From an uncultured Parabacteroides sp. (GTDB taxonomy: Bacteria > Bacteroidota > Bacteroidia > Bacteroidales > Tannerellaceae), in NCBI RefSeq assembly GCF_947855115.1, contig NZ_CANTZW010000012.1, positions 1 to 64,000 on the forward strand: a DNA stretch of 64,000 nucleotides, in the 5' to 3' direction. Under the pieces are notes generated by a model. It was given only the letters and a program-made list of their open reading frames with translations. It had not been told where the DNA came from and searched no databases. Positions 48,138 to 57,583 of this stretch are shown piece after piece (position 1 is the first letter of the stretch; each line of letters starts with the position of its first letter). A program made the position numbers and the translations under genes.

Positions 48138-51100
48138 ATGGAATACACAATAGGTGATATAATTGAAAAAGCAAAAGTTATCAATATAAAAGATTTTGGT
48201 GCTTTCGTAGAAATAAGTCCCTCTCAAAATGGACTTATTTACTTTTCACAAATTGTTCCGAAAGTAGAATACGGCGATGTTGCCAGAGTTTTATCTATTG
48301 GGGATGAGATACGATGCGCTGTATCTGAAATTAAACCTGACGGAAAGATTAGCTTGACAATGAAAATAAGAAAGCGTATTGAGCGCAAGCATCAAATTAA
48401 GCAAGTTAAGAAAGATATAGCCAATCTGTCGGACGAAAATACGAGTTTGCGTTCTATATGGATGGTACTGACAAATATTCAGCACTATATGCTGAAATAT
48501 ATGCAGTTGGCAATTCCGCTTAAGAAAGGCTCTGCCTGTTTGAATCCTAAAGGCAACAAATTGATTGCTCAAATAGATTCACAAATCCACTTTGACAATT
48601 TCAAAAGTGAGGTAAGAAGGCTTTTTAGCACAGAAGTCATTCGGCATAATCAGTTACCTGGTTTCTACTATTTTGAAACCGACGTTGATTTATGTTCAAA
48701 TATGCAAGACTTTGTTGAGTCTTGTAGCAATATGTATATTTCCGTTCATCCTAATCCTACTGTTGAAATACAAATTAAGTATGCAGATGACACTTCAAGA
48801 GAAATTATTAAAACACGACTTCAAAACTACTATTCGCAATTGGATTTCTTTGAACTCAGCAACAATTTGATGATTGTTACTGTTCCATATGAAAATCGTA
48901 CTGCACTGGAAGACTTGAAGGAAGAACTCGGCTATGCATTAAATGGTATTCGCAATGGAGTTCCAGACTCAACAGAAGAAGAACAAATAGCTTATGATCC
49001 AGCAAGATTTATTTACGAGATTAATTATCCACAAGATGGAGCAGACCGCTTTCTATTGACTTTCGACAACGAAACATTGTTAGACAAAGAAGGACTCCGC
49101 TTCGGTAGTCTTTATGGACAAAGTTTCATCGTCAAGGACGGAGAAGCTGAATACAAACTTGGCAAACTCTGCAAGATTGATTATCCAAATGTTGCGTTCA
49201 ATCTTTTGCCAGAAGATTGCGGTAAGATAAAGGAAATGGCTGAGAATGATTGCATCACTGCTGTTATTCCCGACATGGACGATATGACTGGTGAAATAGA
49301 AAAAGTCAATCGTCTTAGAGATTCGTTCGACAGAATCACTGAGCATCCAGAAGATTTGGTCAATCCTCAACTTGCTTCCTATCTGTTTGACGCTTCAAAG
49401 GCCACCAAATTAGAAAATGAAGTTATAAAAAAACGAATTGAACAAATAAGAAAATGCCAACTCAACGAATCCCTTAACGAATCTCAAATTCGAGCGATTG
49501 CAAAAGCGGTTGAAGCCAAAGATCTTGCCATTATTCAAGGTCCTCCGGGCACAGGCAAGTCAACAGCCATTGCAGAATTGATTTGGCAATTGGTTCAGCA
49601 AAAGCCGGATAGCAGAATATTGCTTACATCGGAAGCTAATCTTGCTGTTGACAATGCTTTAGATAGAGTAAAATTCTCAGTTCATAATATTGTTAAACCA
49701 ATTCGTGTAGCTGCTGGTGACAAATTTTCTGCCGAAGGTTTTGCGTACTCACAAGTGGAGATGAAGAAGTGGGCAGGAATCGAAATGTCAGATATTGACA
49801 CAGAGGACAATGCTGTTGCCATAGATACAGACGAATACAAGTCGTTTAATCCGCAGGAACTTGTATTAAACAGATGGATGAAGAACATCTACAAACGTTC
49901 ACAACTTCACTTGCAACGAGAAGACTTGAAGCACTTGTGGTTTGATTTTCTCACGGATTTACCGTCCGAATGGCGAAAGGAAGTATATCAGGAATACGTC
50001 AGCCATTGCAATGTCATAGGAGCTACTTGTAGTTCTATTTCCGATACCAACTACTCTTCCACAGAAGCAAAAGGAAAACACAGAGATTCACGTTTCATCA
50101 AACGTTTTCGTGCAATCTTTGGCGAGACAGAGAAAAACGGTTATCCTGTATTCTTGCGTTTCAACACGGTTATTCAAGACGAAGCTAGCAAAGCGACTCC
50201 AGCTGAATTGTCTCTTCCTCTTGTATATGGCGAGAAGGCCGTGATTATTGGCGACCATCGTCAGTTGCCACCTAATCTTGACAGGGAAGACATCTTATTC
50301 AAACTGCACATGCAAAGGTTGAAAGCCGACAGCAGGGAAGAACATGACCAGATAACACAATTAGAGTCATATGTAAGAAAGAATTTCGACATTATGGAAA
50401 AGTCGCATTTTGAAAGACTCTTCCGACAAATTGATTCATCTCTACGTGGTACTTTCGACACACAGTATCGTATGCACAATGACATTAATCGTGTCATTGA
50501 GCAGTTCTATATTGATGACGGTGGACTAAAATGTGGTGTAGCCAACGAAAGCCGGGAACACGGCATTGATATTCCTAATCTCATTTCGCCAAACAATCAC
50601 GTAATTTGGATAAACACATCTTCTCCAGAAGTTCGAGACGGAACATCACGAGCAAATAGAGGCGAGGTAGAAGCCATAGAGTGGGTGTTGTCGCAGTTTT
50701 CAAAGTCAGAGAGTTTCCGCAGTTATCAGGAATCTCTGCCTACTAATGAAGACCGAGAAATCGGACTGATTACATTCTATGGCAGTCAGTTGAAACGATT
50801 GAAAGAAATAGTGGATAAAGAAATAAAGAAAGGACTCAGTATAAAGATGAGTTCTGTTGACCGATTCCAGGGAATGGAGCGCAACATCATCATCGTTTCG
50901 TTGGTAAGAAGCAACTCCATTGCGCAGAAATGGGGACAAAAACCAGACTACAACAAATTCCCAAATGTAGGGTTCCCGGCACAAAAAGAATACGGTTTTG
51001 CCAAATCACCAAATCGTCTTAACGTGGCTTTGTCACGAGCAAAGAGACTGCTTATCATCGTTGGCAACGGTGAACATTTTAGCAATTACACTAACTCACA

Positions 51101-52334
51101 AGGGCAAGCCATTTACAAGAATGTATTCGATGAGGTAAAAAACAATCCTAATGGCAGGATTATAGAATGGAATGTTCGCAAACCGAAGCAAGAACGTATG
51201 GCGAAGATTGTCAAAGTACCAATGCCTATACAACGTTCTGTAAACCTGAACACTCGTGACATCAACACAGAAACAGACAAGAATCTGCGTATAAAAGAAA
51301 CATGGCTTACACCAGACGGGCAACCCATTGAAAATCCGCATTTCGCAGTCCTTGAGTTGTCAACAAAAGCGGTGAAACTGCTTATTGGCAGAGACGAGGA
51401 AACAATCAGGACTGCAACACGATTCGATTTCAACAATTTCATTCGTGATGCTGCCAAACCTGAAGCAGGTAAAGGTTTGGACAGCCAAAACATAATGAAT
51501 ATGGAATACTTTAGAGGAAGGGTTCTTCCTGTAATCAAGAGAATGAAACAGAAAATGCATTCTGAAGGGGTAGATGTGGTTTACACTGTTGCCACGGCTG
51601 CCTATCGTACTGCAAAGAATCGTGATGAGGTAATAGAATGCATTCGTCGTGAAGCAGGAATAAATGTATGCATATTGTCGAAGAAAGAGGAATCTGTGGC
51701 AACAATGTTTGCCTACGGCATATCATCACGTTACAAGTTGGAAATACAAAAGTCAAGACATTCAGTGATGGTTGACCAAGGTGGTGGTTCTACCGAAGTC
51801 AGTGTATTCAATCAAGGCGAATTAGAAGGTTCATACAGTATTAACCTCGGCACAACGGCCTTGCGTAATATCCTAACAAAAGATGTTTCACCAACTACGC
51901 TTTTAGTCGATGCTTTTAAGAAGAGCGATCAGATGCTGAAAGAAAGAATGGTGACATTCACCAAGAACATGAATACAACTATGCAAACCAGCGAAGATAC
52001 ATTCTGTGTCAGCGTTGGTTCAGCCATAACTCATGCGACAGGAAAGAAAAAAAATGCACAACAACATGATTGCATTCTCAACTACGAACAAATTGCAGAT
52101 AAAATAGAAAATCTCACAGTAAAATTGCTGGAGATGTTCAACACCGTCGGCGATTTGGTACGTTGGGAACAACAAATGACAGGCGATGCCATTGACGATA
52201 TGCTCACCCAGCGCATGGGATTACCGATGTATCTTCTGCTTATGGAAAAATTTAATATCAAGCAAATCCACGTTTGTGGAACAGGTCTATGGTATGGTAT
52301 TTATTTACAGCATCTTTTTAATGTAGCCGATTAA
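48138..52334 (+). CDS. S1 / SF1 UPF1-like helicase / Ppx-GppA fusion protein
   Basis: 1398 residues. N-terminal S1 RNA-binding domain (1-75; GAFVEISPSQNGLIYFSQI, then GDEIRCAV). Middle: SF1 helicase of the UPF1/Dna2/IGHMBP2 type with Walker A GPPGTGKST (468-476), Walker B QDEAS (Asp 681), GDHRQLPP (705-712), FDTQYRMH, VDRFQGMER (Asp 908) and LNVALSRAKR (Arg 967). C-terminal about 1070-1398: Ppx/GppA actin-like fold with TVATAAYRTAKN, KKEES (Glu 1184-1185) and DQGGGSTEVSVF (from Asp 1213). No nuclease motif seen. Likely uses RNA or ssDNA; the Ppx domain could hydrolyse or sense polyphosphate, (p)ppGpp or another nucleotide. The next gene starts 1 bp after the stop. Confidence 0.9.
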   Translation: MEYTIGDIIEKAKVINIKDFGAFVEISPSQNGLIYFSQIVPKVEYGDVARVLSIGDEIRCAVSEIKPDGKISLTMKIRKRIERKHQIKQVKKDIANLSDENTSLRSIWMVLTNIQHYMLKYMQLAIPLKKGSACLNPKGNKLIAQIDSQIHFDNFKSEVRRLFSTEVIRHNQLPGFYYFETDVDLCSNMQDFVESCSNMYISVHPNPTVEIQIKYADDTSREIIKTRLQNYYSQLDFFELSNNLMIVTVPYENRTALEDLKEELGYALNGIRNGVPDSTEEEQIAYDPARFIYEINYPQDGADRFLLTFDNETLLDKEGLRFGSLYGQSFIVKDGEAEYKLGKLCKIDYPNVAFNLLPEDCGKIKEMAENDCITAVIPDMDDMTGEIEKVNRLRDSFDRITEHPEDLVNPQLASYLFDASKATKLENEVIKKRIEQIRKCQLNESLNESQIRAIAKAVEAKDLAIIQGPPGTGKSTAIAELIWQLVQQKPDSRILLTSEANLAVDNALDRVKFSVHNIVKPIRVAAGDKFSAEGFAYSQVEMKKWAGIEMSDIDTEDNAVAIDTDEYKSFNPQELVLNRWMKNIYKRSQLHLQREDLKHLWFDFLTDLPSEWRKEVYQEYVSHCNVIGATCSSISDTNYSSTEAKGKHRDSRFIKRFRAIFGETEKNGYPVFLRFNTVIQDEASKATPAELSLPLVYGEKAVIIGDHRQLPPNLDREDILFKLHMQRLKADSREEHDQITQLESYVRKNFDIMEKSHFERLFRQIDSSLRGTFDTQYRMHNDINRVIEQFYIDDGGLKCGVANESREHGIDIPNLISPNNHVIWINTSSPEVRDGTSRANRGEVEAIEWVLSQFSKSESFRSYQESLPTNEDREIGLITFYGSQLKRLKEIVDKEIKKGLSIKMSSVDRFQGMERNIIIVSLVRSNSIAQKWGQKPDYNKFPNVGFPAQKEYGFAKSPNRLNVALSRAKRLLIIVGNGEHFSNYTNSQGQAIYKNVFDEVKNNPNGRIIEWNVRKPKQERMAKIVKVPMPIQRSVNLNTRDINTETDKNLRIKETWLTPDGQPIENPHFAVLELSTKAVKLLIGRDEETIRTATRFDFNNFIRDAAKPEAGKGLDSQNIMNMEYFRGRVLPVIKRMKQKMHSEGVDVVYTVATAAYRTAKNRDEVIECIRREAGINVCILSKKEESVATMFAYGISSRYKLEIQKSRHSVMVDQGGGSTEVSVFNQGELEGSYSINLGTTALRNILTKDVSPTTLLVDAFKKSDQMLKERMVTFTKNMNTTMQTSEDTFCVSVGSAITHATGKKKNAQQHDCILNYEQIADKIENLTVKLLEMFNTVGDLVRWEQQMTGDAIDDMLTQRMGLPMYLLLMEKFNIKQIHVCGTGLWYGIYLQHLFNVAD

Positions 52335-52335
52335 T

Positions 52336-55300
52336 ATGGAAAATCAGACATACAACAATTTGATATATCGTTCTATTGAAGAAGACCGTCAATTGTGTTC
52401 ACTTCTTCTGAAAACGCGTTCTTGCACAGTTGAATACTACACTGTTCACAGGCTGGAGCCATTAGACGTACTTGTCGGTGAATTGCTTTTGGAAAGTGAG
52501 AATACACAACTTGAATGCGTCGCTCTTGGACGGACTCTCGGTTTTGATGTAGAAGCGCAACCAGAAAACGGAATGTATTATGATGAGGCAGAAAACAATC
52601 TGTTCCATAAGTTCCTGAATTCGGTACAAAATTGGGGAATAATAGACGTTGACAAAGAAAATGGTCTCGTAACCCTGACGGCTTTAGGCAAGGTTTGTTT
52701 GCAGAACAAAGAGAAATACAAATTCTTTACAGCACAAACAAACGCATTGGAATTTGACCGTTTGAAAGCAGCTGATGGCGGTATCGTATCGCTTTATCCG
52801 TTCCATTCTGAATTAGGTTTGTCTCTTTCGCTTGACAATGCCAAAACACTCAATTACGAAGATTGTTTGTGTGAAGTTATCAACAGCGAAACAGACGATG
52901 TGTTGGTAAATAACTTGAAGTTGCAAGTTCCAGAAGGAATCTGTGTTTACAAAGCCGAGTTCATCAATTATTTAGGTGTAAAGCCAATCAAACTGGATAT
53001 TGAACTTTACGAGACAGAAGGCAAATATTTACTGAATTTCATTTCGGCTGGCAATAGCTGTCCAGTGTTGAATGCTCTGTTTGAACTTGAAGTTAATGTT
53101 GATGCAAAAGAACGTAAAGTGGAACAATGCCTGTACTATCGCCTTGTCAACAATCCAGATGTCGTTCTGGACTACAAGGTTTTGCAGCCATTTGAAGATA
53201 TTATCGAGGTTGACCGACTGATAGAAGATTCTAGATTAGTTTGGACTGACCCACAATTACTTCAGCTTATAATTTCACAATGTGATGCTGATCGTTGGCA
53301 TTCTTTGTCAAAGTATTGTGATGTGGAAGTTTTGAAAAATATAATCCCTGACCACATTCAAGACTTGGACTGGGGAGCATTGACACTCAGGCTTGACAGC
53401 CGATATATTTTCACCCATTCAAAGGATTATCCGTGGGATAAGTACACGCTGTTTGCCCGTACTCCCGTAGAGAAGGAGTTGATACAGAAATTCCTCGTCG
53501 AGCATTCATTCCCAGAGGGGAAAGACGATAACCAATGGAATTGGGATGACGTTCTATCTATTATTGATATGGACTTCATTACGCGACATCTTGGCGACAT
53601 TCCGTTCGACCTTACCGATATCACAAAAAAACTGGATGACACGCAACGTCAATACATAGTAACAAATCCCGATGCCCGTTGGGATTGGCAATTTGTAGTG
53701 ACTGAATATCCTATTGACTTTATTGTCTCTAATATCGCTGTCTTGTATCCGCATATCAATATGCAGATACTTGTGCAGCGCATTTTTGCTGACAATGAAC
53801 TTGCCAACCTTTATGCAACATCGCAACCGCTGAAAGACAGTATCAGGGCCTCAGAACTTCCTCTGCGATTCAATGCCAACAGTCTTGGTTTTGTTTGGAC
53901 TGACGAAATTATTGATTTCTTTGAATCGTGTGGGTTGATTTCTTGGCCATCAACTACATATCAGTCAGGTTTTGAGTGTAACCCGAACTTGGTTTGGGAT
54001 GCGAACTTCTTCCGGAAATACAGCGACAAAGTAACAACTCCGCAAGGTTACAGTTGGGTTTCTCGCCGTATAACAGATTTAGCAATTGTTGACAACAACC
54101 CGAATTTCCAATGGAATAAGATTGCATTGTCACAGAATCCAGCAATTTGCCACAACCTCGCTTTCATCACCTCGCATTGGAATGTAGTGGATGCCGCGAC
54201 AATTATCATGTGTTGCGATACTGCAATGTTGGAAGAATTGTTCCTTTCGTTGTCAGCAAAAACAAGGGTCGGTCAATTGCTGGCTACATCGTTGGATATT
54301 CAGAAACGACTGATTGCAAATCTTTCTACAGAAACCATCCTTAATAGTTATTCAGAAGGATGGAACAAAACTCTATTTACAGAAAGTATTTGTCAATCTG
54401 TTGACTTGGCAACATTGGATAAAGTGGCATGGCATGAAATGTTGGATTGGGAATATCTAACAGCAAATCTGCCTGTTGCAGACATTAAATCGAATATAAA
54501 CAAGTATGCTGACAAGTGGAATCATACTGTTTTTGCCAATCGTATTACTGGCAAAGAATTGTTAGCAGACAAGTTCCTGGAAACCTATGCCGAGGTAATT
54601 TCTGAACAGAACTTGACGAAAGAAATCTGGCCTGTAATAACCAGCAAGTTCCCTGCAAAAGAACTCATTTCGCTCGTTGAGGAATACAACGATGAACAAT
54701 ATCGCTGGGATTATGCTCACATGTATGAGATGGCTGATTTCCCTGCAAAAGAATATATTGAGCAACATACAGAGAATGTGCGGTGGGCTGAGTTCTCTGC
54801 ATCTGCCGCAGCAAACAGGCTTTTCTCAAAGACTGGTGCAAACAAAACACAAAGTTTGTGGCTGCGCATATACGAAGACATGCTAAACAATGATGGTTAT
54901 CAGTGGGATTTCAACAAACTGACAAAACAGCCAAACATCTTGAAACTACCCAAACTGTTCTTACTGAAAAAAGAATGGGATTGGAAATACATATCTGAAC
55001 ACGCAACATGGATATCCGCTCAGGAAGGCAGAAACTATTACTTCAACTTGTTTGCCGATTTGTTGGACTTTGGCAAGTTGTCATATCGTACAGACATTGA
55101 ACTAACAGAAAAAGTAATTGAACGATACGACAAGAAAAAGCAATGGGATTGGAATGCTTTGGTGCAGAACGAAAGCATAAACTTTTCGTTTGAATATATC
55201 GACAAGCATGAAGACAAACCTTGGAATTGGCATTCCTTTGCACATCGCGAAGGTTTATCGTTTGATGTAGTTCTCAGCCACAAGGAAAAAGATTGGGATT

Positions 55301-56790
55301 GGTATTACCTGTCAACTCTCGACATCTTTGTGCCGTCTGTTGATTTGCTGACTTATCTTGCCGAGCATGATTATGAAATAGACTGGAATTCAGTTTCTGG
55401 AAGCAAGAAACTTACAAGCGATGTCATTGATACATTCAAGGATAAAATTAACTGGAATGTGTTTGTTAATCGTTGTCCTGCGCTTCTTTCTATAGCAACA
55501 GTTGATTTCTTGAAGAAATACAAGGATGCTATTTCATGGGACGACTTCAATAAACGTCTTGGTGTGGATGTTGCGACTGAAATGTTGCAGGAGTTTGCCA
55601 ATCGGCTCAATTGGAGATTTGTTTCTCAGTCACAGAAAATAAAGTTTACAGAGGAACTGGTTCGCAAGTACGAGGACAAATGGTTCTGGCCAGAATTGAT
55701 GCGGAATATAAAATTTCAAGAAGACATTCCTGATTTTGAAAACATCTTTGCCAACCATCGCAGTATTGTTACATTTACCGACAGAATTAAGGGGTATCGC
55801 AGTAATCCGTGCATCTATCACTTCACGCATTTCTACAATGCAATAGATGTTATTCGTAGTCGAAAGATTCTCAGTCGAGACCGTGCCGAGGAATTGGGAT
55901 TGCTGAAATATGACTCTGCTGGTTCGGTCGTATTCCGCAGCAGCAAGGCACACAAGTTCGCCCGTTTCTATTTCCGTCCTTGTACTCCTACGCAGTATTA
56001 CAACGAGGCGTTGGGTGCTGATTCACAATTGGGTTATTATAACTGGAGAGGTGAATGGAAAAGTAAATATCCCAAAGCTGTCGGGTTAGGACTGCCTAAA
56101 TGCCCCGTACCTGTATTCTTCAAGTTCGATATGGATGAGGTCTTGGCAAAGATGCCTGAGCAATGTTATTACAGCGATAGGAATATGCAGTCGGACAATC
56201 CGAATGTATACAAAATCATTGATAGACCTGAAGCGTTAGGAATTGAATATCTATATAGCACAATGGAAGACGCTTACAGAGCAGCCAAGCCTAACAGATA
56301 CAGCAGGTATAATCGTGAGGTTCATTTGAACGAGATGAGTAAAGTAATGAGGTACTCTCAGCAAGAATTCCTTGTTATGTCGGAATTTGACTTTAGCGAA
56401 ATCAAGTCTCTTCAAATTATCTGCTACGACAATTCTTATGCGAGGCTATTGAAACAAATCTTTGCAGATGATCCAATCTCTGAGAAGATTGTGGAATACG
56501 GTGATGAGAGGCTTTTTGAGAGAGAAAACCGCAGACTTAATCTTTCGTCATCAGAAGACAACGTTCGTCTGTCAACAGACTTTGAGGATGAATACTATTT
56601 CAACATCACAAGCGAGAAAATGTCTGAAGTGGAGTTCGACTTGTCTGCTTGCGAAGTTATCTATGACACAACAAACGAACTACGCTTAAAGGGAACTATA
56701 GCATGGAAGAAGACAGACATTCCGTTCAATATCTTTTTCGTTGACCCGAAAGCAAGAACAAAAGAATGGCTCGTATATCAAAACATTTAA
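52336..56790 (+). CDS. Giant W-repeat protein with C-terminal DarT-like ADP-ribosyltransferase domain
   Basis: 1484 residues. N-terminal about 1-140 looks like a small winged-helix or sensor domain. From about 390 to 1118 it carries W-x-W/[ND]-W repeats; the last eight have their second Trp at 939, 965, 989, 1017, 1040, 1068, 1093 and 1118, a 23-28 residue period that suggests an alpha-solenoid. The last ~330 residues read as DarT (DUF4433): H1162-x-T1164 in IYHFTHFYNA, Arg in VVFRSSKAHKFARFYFRP (1199-1215), TPTQYYN, and the predicted catalytic Glu 1344 in SQQEFLVMSEFDF. DarT modifies thymidine in ssDNA. Start is 1 bp after the helicase stop, so the two are translated together. Confidence 0.85.
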   Translation: MENQTYNNLIYRSIEEDRQLCSLLLKTRSCTVEYYTVHRLEPLDVLVGELLLESENTQLECVALGRTLGFDVEAQPENGMYYDEAENNLFHKFLNSVQNWGIIDVDKENGLVTLTALGKVCLQNKEKYKFFTAQTNALEFDRLKAADGGIVSLYPFHSELGLSLSLDNAKTLNYEDCLCEVINSETDDVLVNNLKLQVPEGICVYKAEFINYLGVKPIKLDIELYETEGKYLLNFISAGNSCPVLNALFELEVNVDAKERKVEQCLYYRLVNNPDVVLDYKVLQPFEDIIEVDRLIEDSRLVWTDPQLLQLIISQCDADRWHSLSKYCDVEVLKNIIPDHIQDLDWGALTLRLDSRYIFTHSKDYPWDKYTLFARTPVEKELIQKFLVEHSFPEGKDDNQWNWDDVLSIIDMDFITRHLGDIPFDLTDITKKLDDTQRQYIVTNPDARWDWQFVVTEYPIDFIVSNIAVLYPHINMQILVQRIFADNELANLYATSQPLKDSIRASELPLRFNANSLGFVWTDEIIDFFESCGLISWPSTTYQSGFECNPNLVWDANFFRKYSDKVTTPQGYSWVSRRITDLAIVDNNPNFQWNKIALSQNPAICHNLAFITSHWNVVDAATIIMCCDTAMLEELFLSLSAKTRVGQLLATSLDIQKRLIANLSTETILNSYSEGWNKTLFTESICQSVDLATLDKVAWHEMLDWEYLTANLPVADIKSNINKYADKWNHTVFANRITGKELLADKFLETYAEVISEQNLTKEIWPVITSKFPAKELISLVEEYNDEQYRWDYAHMYEMADFPAKEYIEQHTENVRWAEFSASAAANRLFSKTGANKTQSLWLRIYEDMLNNDGYQWDFNKLTKQPNILKLPKLFLLKKEWDWKYISEHATWISAQEGRNYYFNLFADLLDFGKLSYRTDIELTEKVIERYDKKKQWDWNALVQNESINFSFEYIDKHEDKPWNWHSFAHREGLSFDVVLSHKEKDWDWYYLSTLDIFVPSVDLLTYLAEHDYEIDWNSVSGSKKLTSDVIDTFKDKINWNVFVNRCPALLSIATVDFLKKYKDAISWDDFNKRLGVDVATEMLQEFANRLNWRFVSQSQKIKFTEELVRKYEDKWFWPELMRNIKFQEDIPDFENIFANHRSIVTFTDRIKGYRSNPCIYHFTHFYNAIDVIRSRKILSRDRAEELGLLKYDSAGSVVFRSSKAHKFARFYFRPCTPTQYYNEALGADSQLGYYNWRGEWKSKYPKAVGLGLPKCPVPVFFKFDMDEVLAKMPEQCYYSDRNMQSDNPNVYKIIDRPEALGIEYLYSTMEDAYRAAKPNRYSRYNREVHLNEMSKVMRYSQQEFLVMSEFDFSEIKSLQIICYDNSYARLLKQIFADDPISEKIVEYGDERLFERENRRLNLSSSEDNVRLSTDFEDEYYFNITSEKMSEVEFDLSACEVIYDTTNELRLKGTIAWKKTDIPFNIFFVDPKARTKEWLVYQNI

Positions 56791-56800
56791 CATAAACGAC

Positions 56801-57502
56801 ATGAACAACATAACGATAGTAAGAGGAAACATCTTCAATACAAAAGCACAGACCGTTGTCAATACGGTCAATTGCGTGGGCGTGATGGGAAAAGGCATTG
56901 CGCTGGTTTACAAACTGCGCTATCCGCAGATGTTTGACATTTACCACGATTATTGCAAGCGGCATCTTATCAGTATTGGTAAACTGTGGCTTTATAAAGG
57001 TGATGAAACCGACCCATGGGTGTTGAACTTCCCGACAAAATTCCATTGGAAGTATCCAAGCAAAATAGAGTATATAGAACAAGGACTGAAAAAATTTGTT
57101 GACACATACGATAAATGTGGTATTACATCCGTTGCATTCCCAATGTTGGGAACACACAACGGTGGGCTCGATAAAGATGTAGTTCGAGCACTTATGATTA
57201 ATTATTTGTCACAATGCAATATTCCTATTGAGATTTACGACTACGATCCAATGGCTTCAGATGATTTATTTGAGACATTTAAAGAAAAATGGTTTTCCAT
57301 TCCATCTAATGAATTAAAGAAAGTGACTCAAATTCGACAGAAAAAACAGATAGACATTATCGATAACGCGCTTCGTTGTGATAATCTTAAGTCTATGATC
57401 TCCCTTATATCATATCCAGGTATTGGTATCAAGACTATGGAGCGTTGTTTTAAAGTTGTAATGGGCTTCCAAAAACAGCTTGTTTTATTTGCCGATAGAT
57501 AA
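56801..57502 (+). CDS. darG: DarG-like macrodomain protein
   Basis: 233 residues from the ATG at 56801 (10 bp after the DarT stop; the longer reading from 56741 overlaps that gene). Macrodomain at 1-150: IVRGNIFNTKAQTVVNTVNC, VGVMGKGIA (27-33 region), FPTKFHWKYPSKIEYIEQGL, FPMLGTHNGGLD (117-124 region). This is the DarG subtype, which removes ADP-ribose from DNA. A ~80-residue C-terminal part (DLFETFKEKW onward), shorter than in DarG proteins, may be the part that holds the toxin. Terminator 22 bp after the stop. Confidence 0.88.
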   Translation: MNNITIVRGNIFNTKAQTVVNTVNCVGVMGKGIALVYKLRYPQMFDIYHDYCKRHLISIGKLWLYKGDETDPWVLNFPTKFHWKYPSKIEYIEQGLKKFVDTYDKCGITSVAFPMLGTHNGGLDKDVVRALMINYLSQCNIPIEIYDYDPMASDDLFETFKEKWFSIPSNELKKVTQIRQKKQIDIIDNALRCDNLKSMISLISYPGIGIKTMERCFKVVMGFQKQLVLFADR

Positions 57503-57524
57503 ACAAAAGCTCCATACATGAAAA

Positions 57525-57572
57525 GCCAAGTCGAAATATGCACCATAACAATATGCATCATTTCGACTTGGT
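57525..57572. terminator. Bidirectional stem-loop between the cargo operon and the mobilization genes
   Basis: Arms GCCAAGTCGAAATATGC (57525-57541) and GCATCATTTCGACTTGGT (57555-57572) pair over about 16 bp. It separates the convergent DarG gene and the membrane protein gene. Confidence 0.75.
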
Positions 57573-57583
57573 TAAAAAATCAT

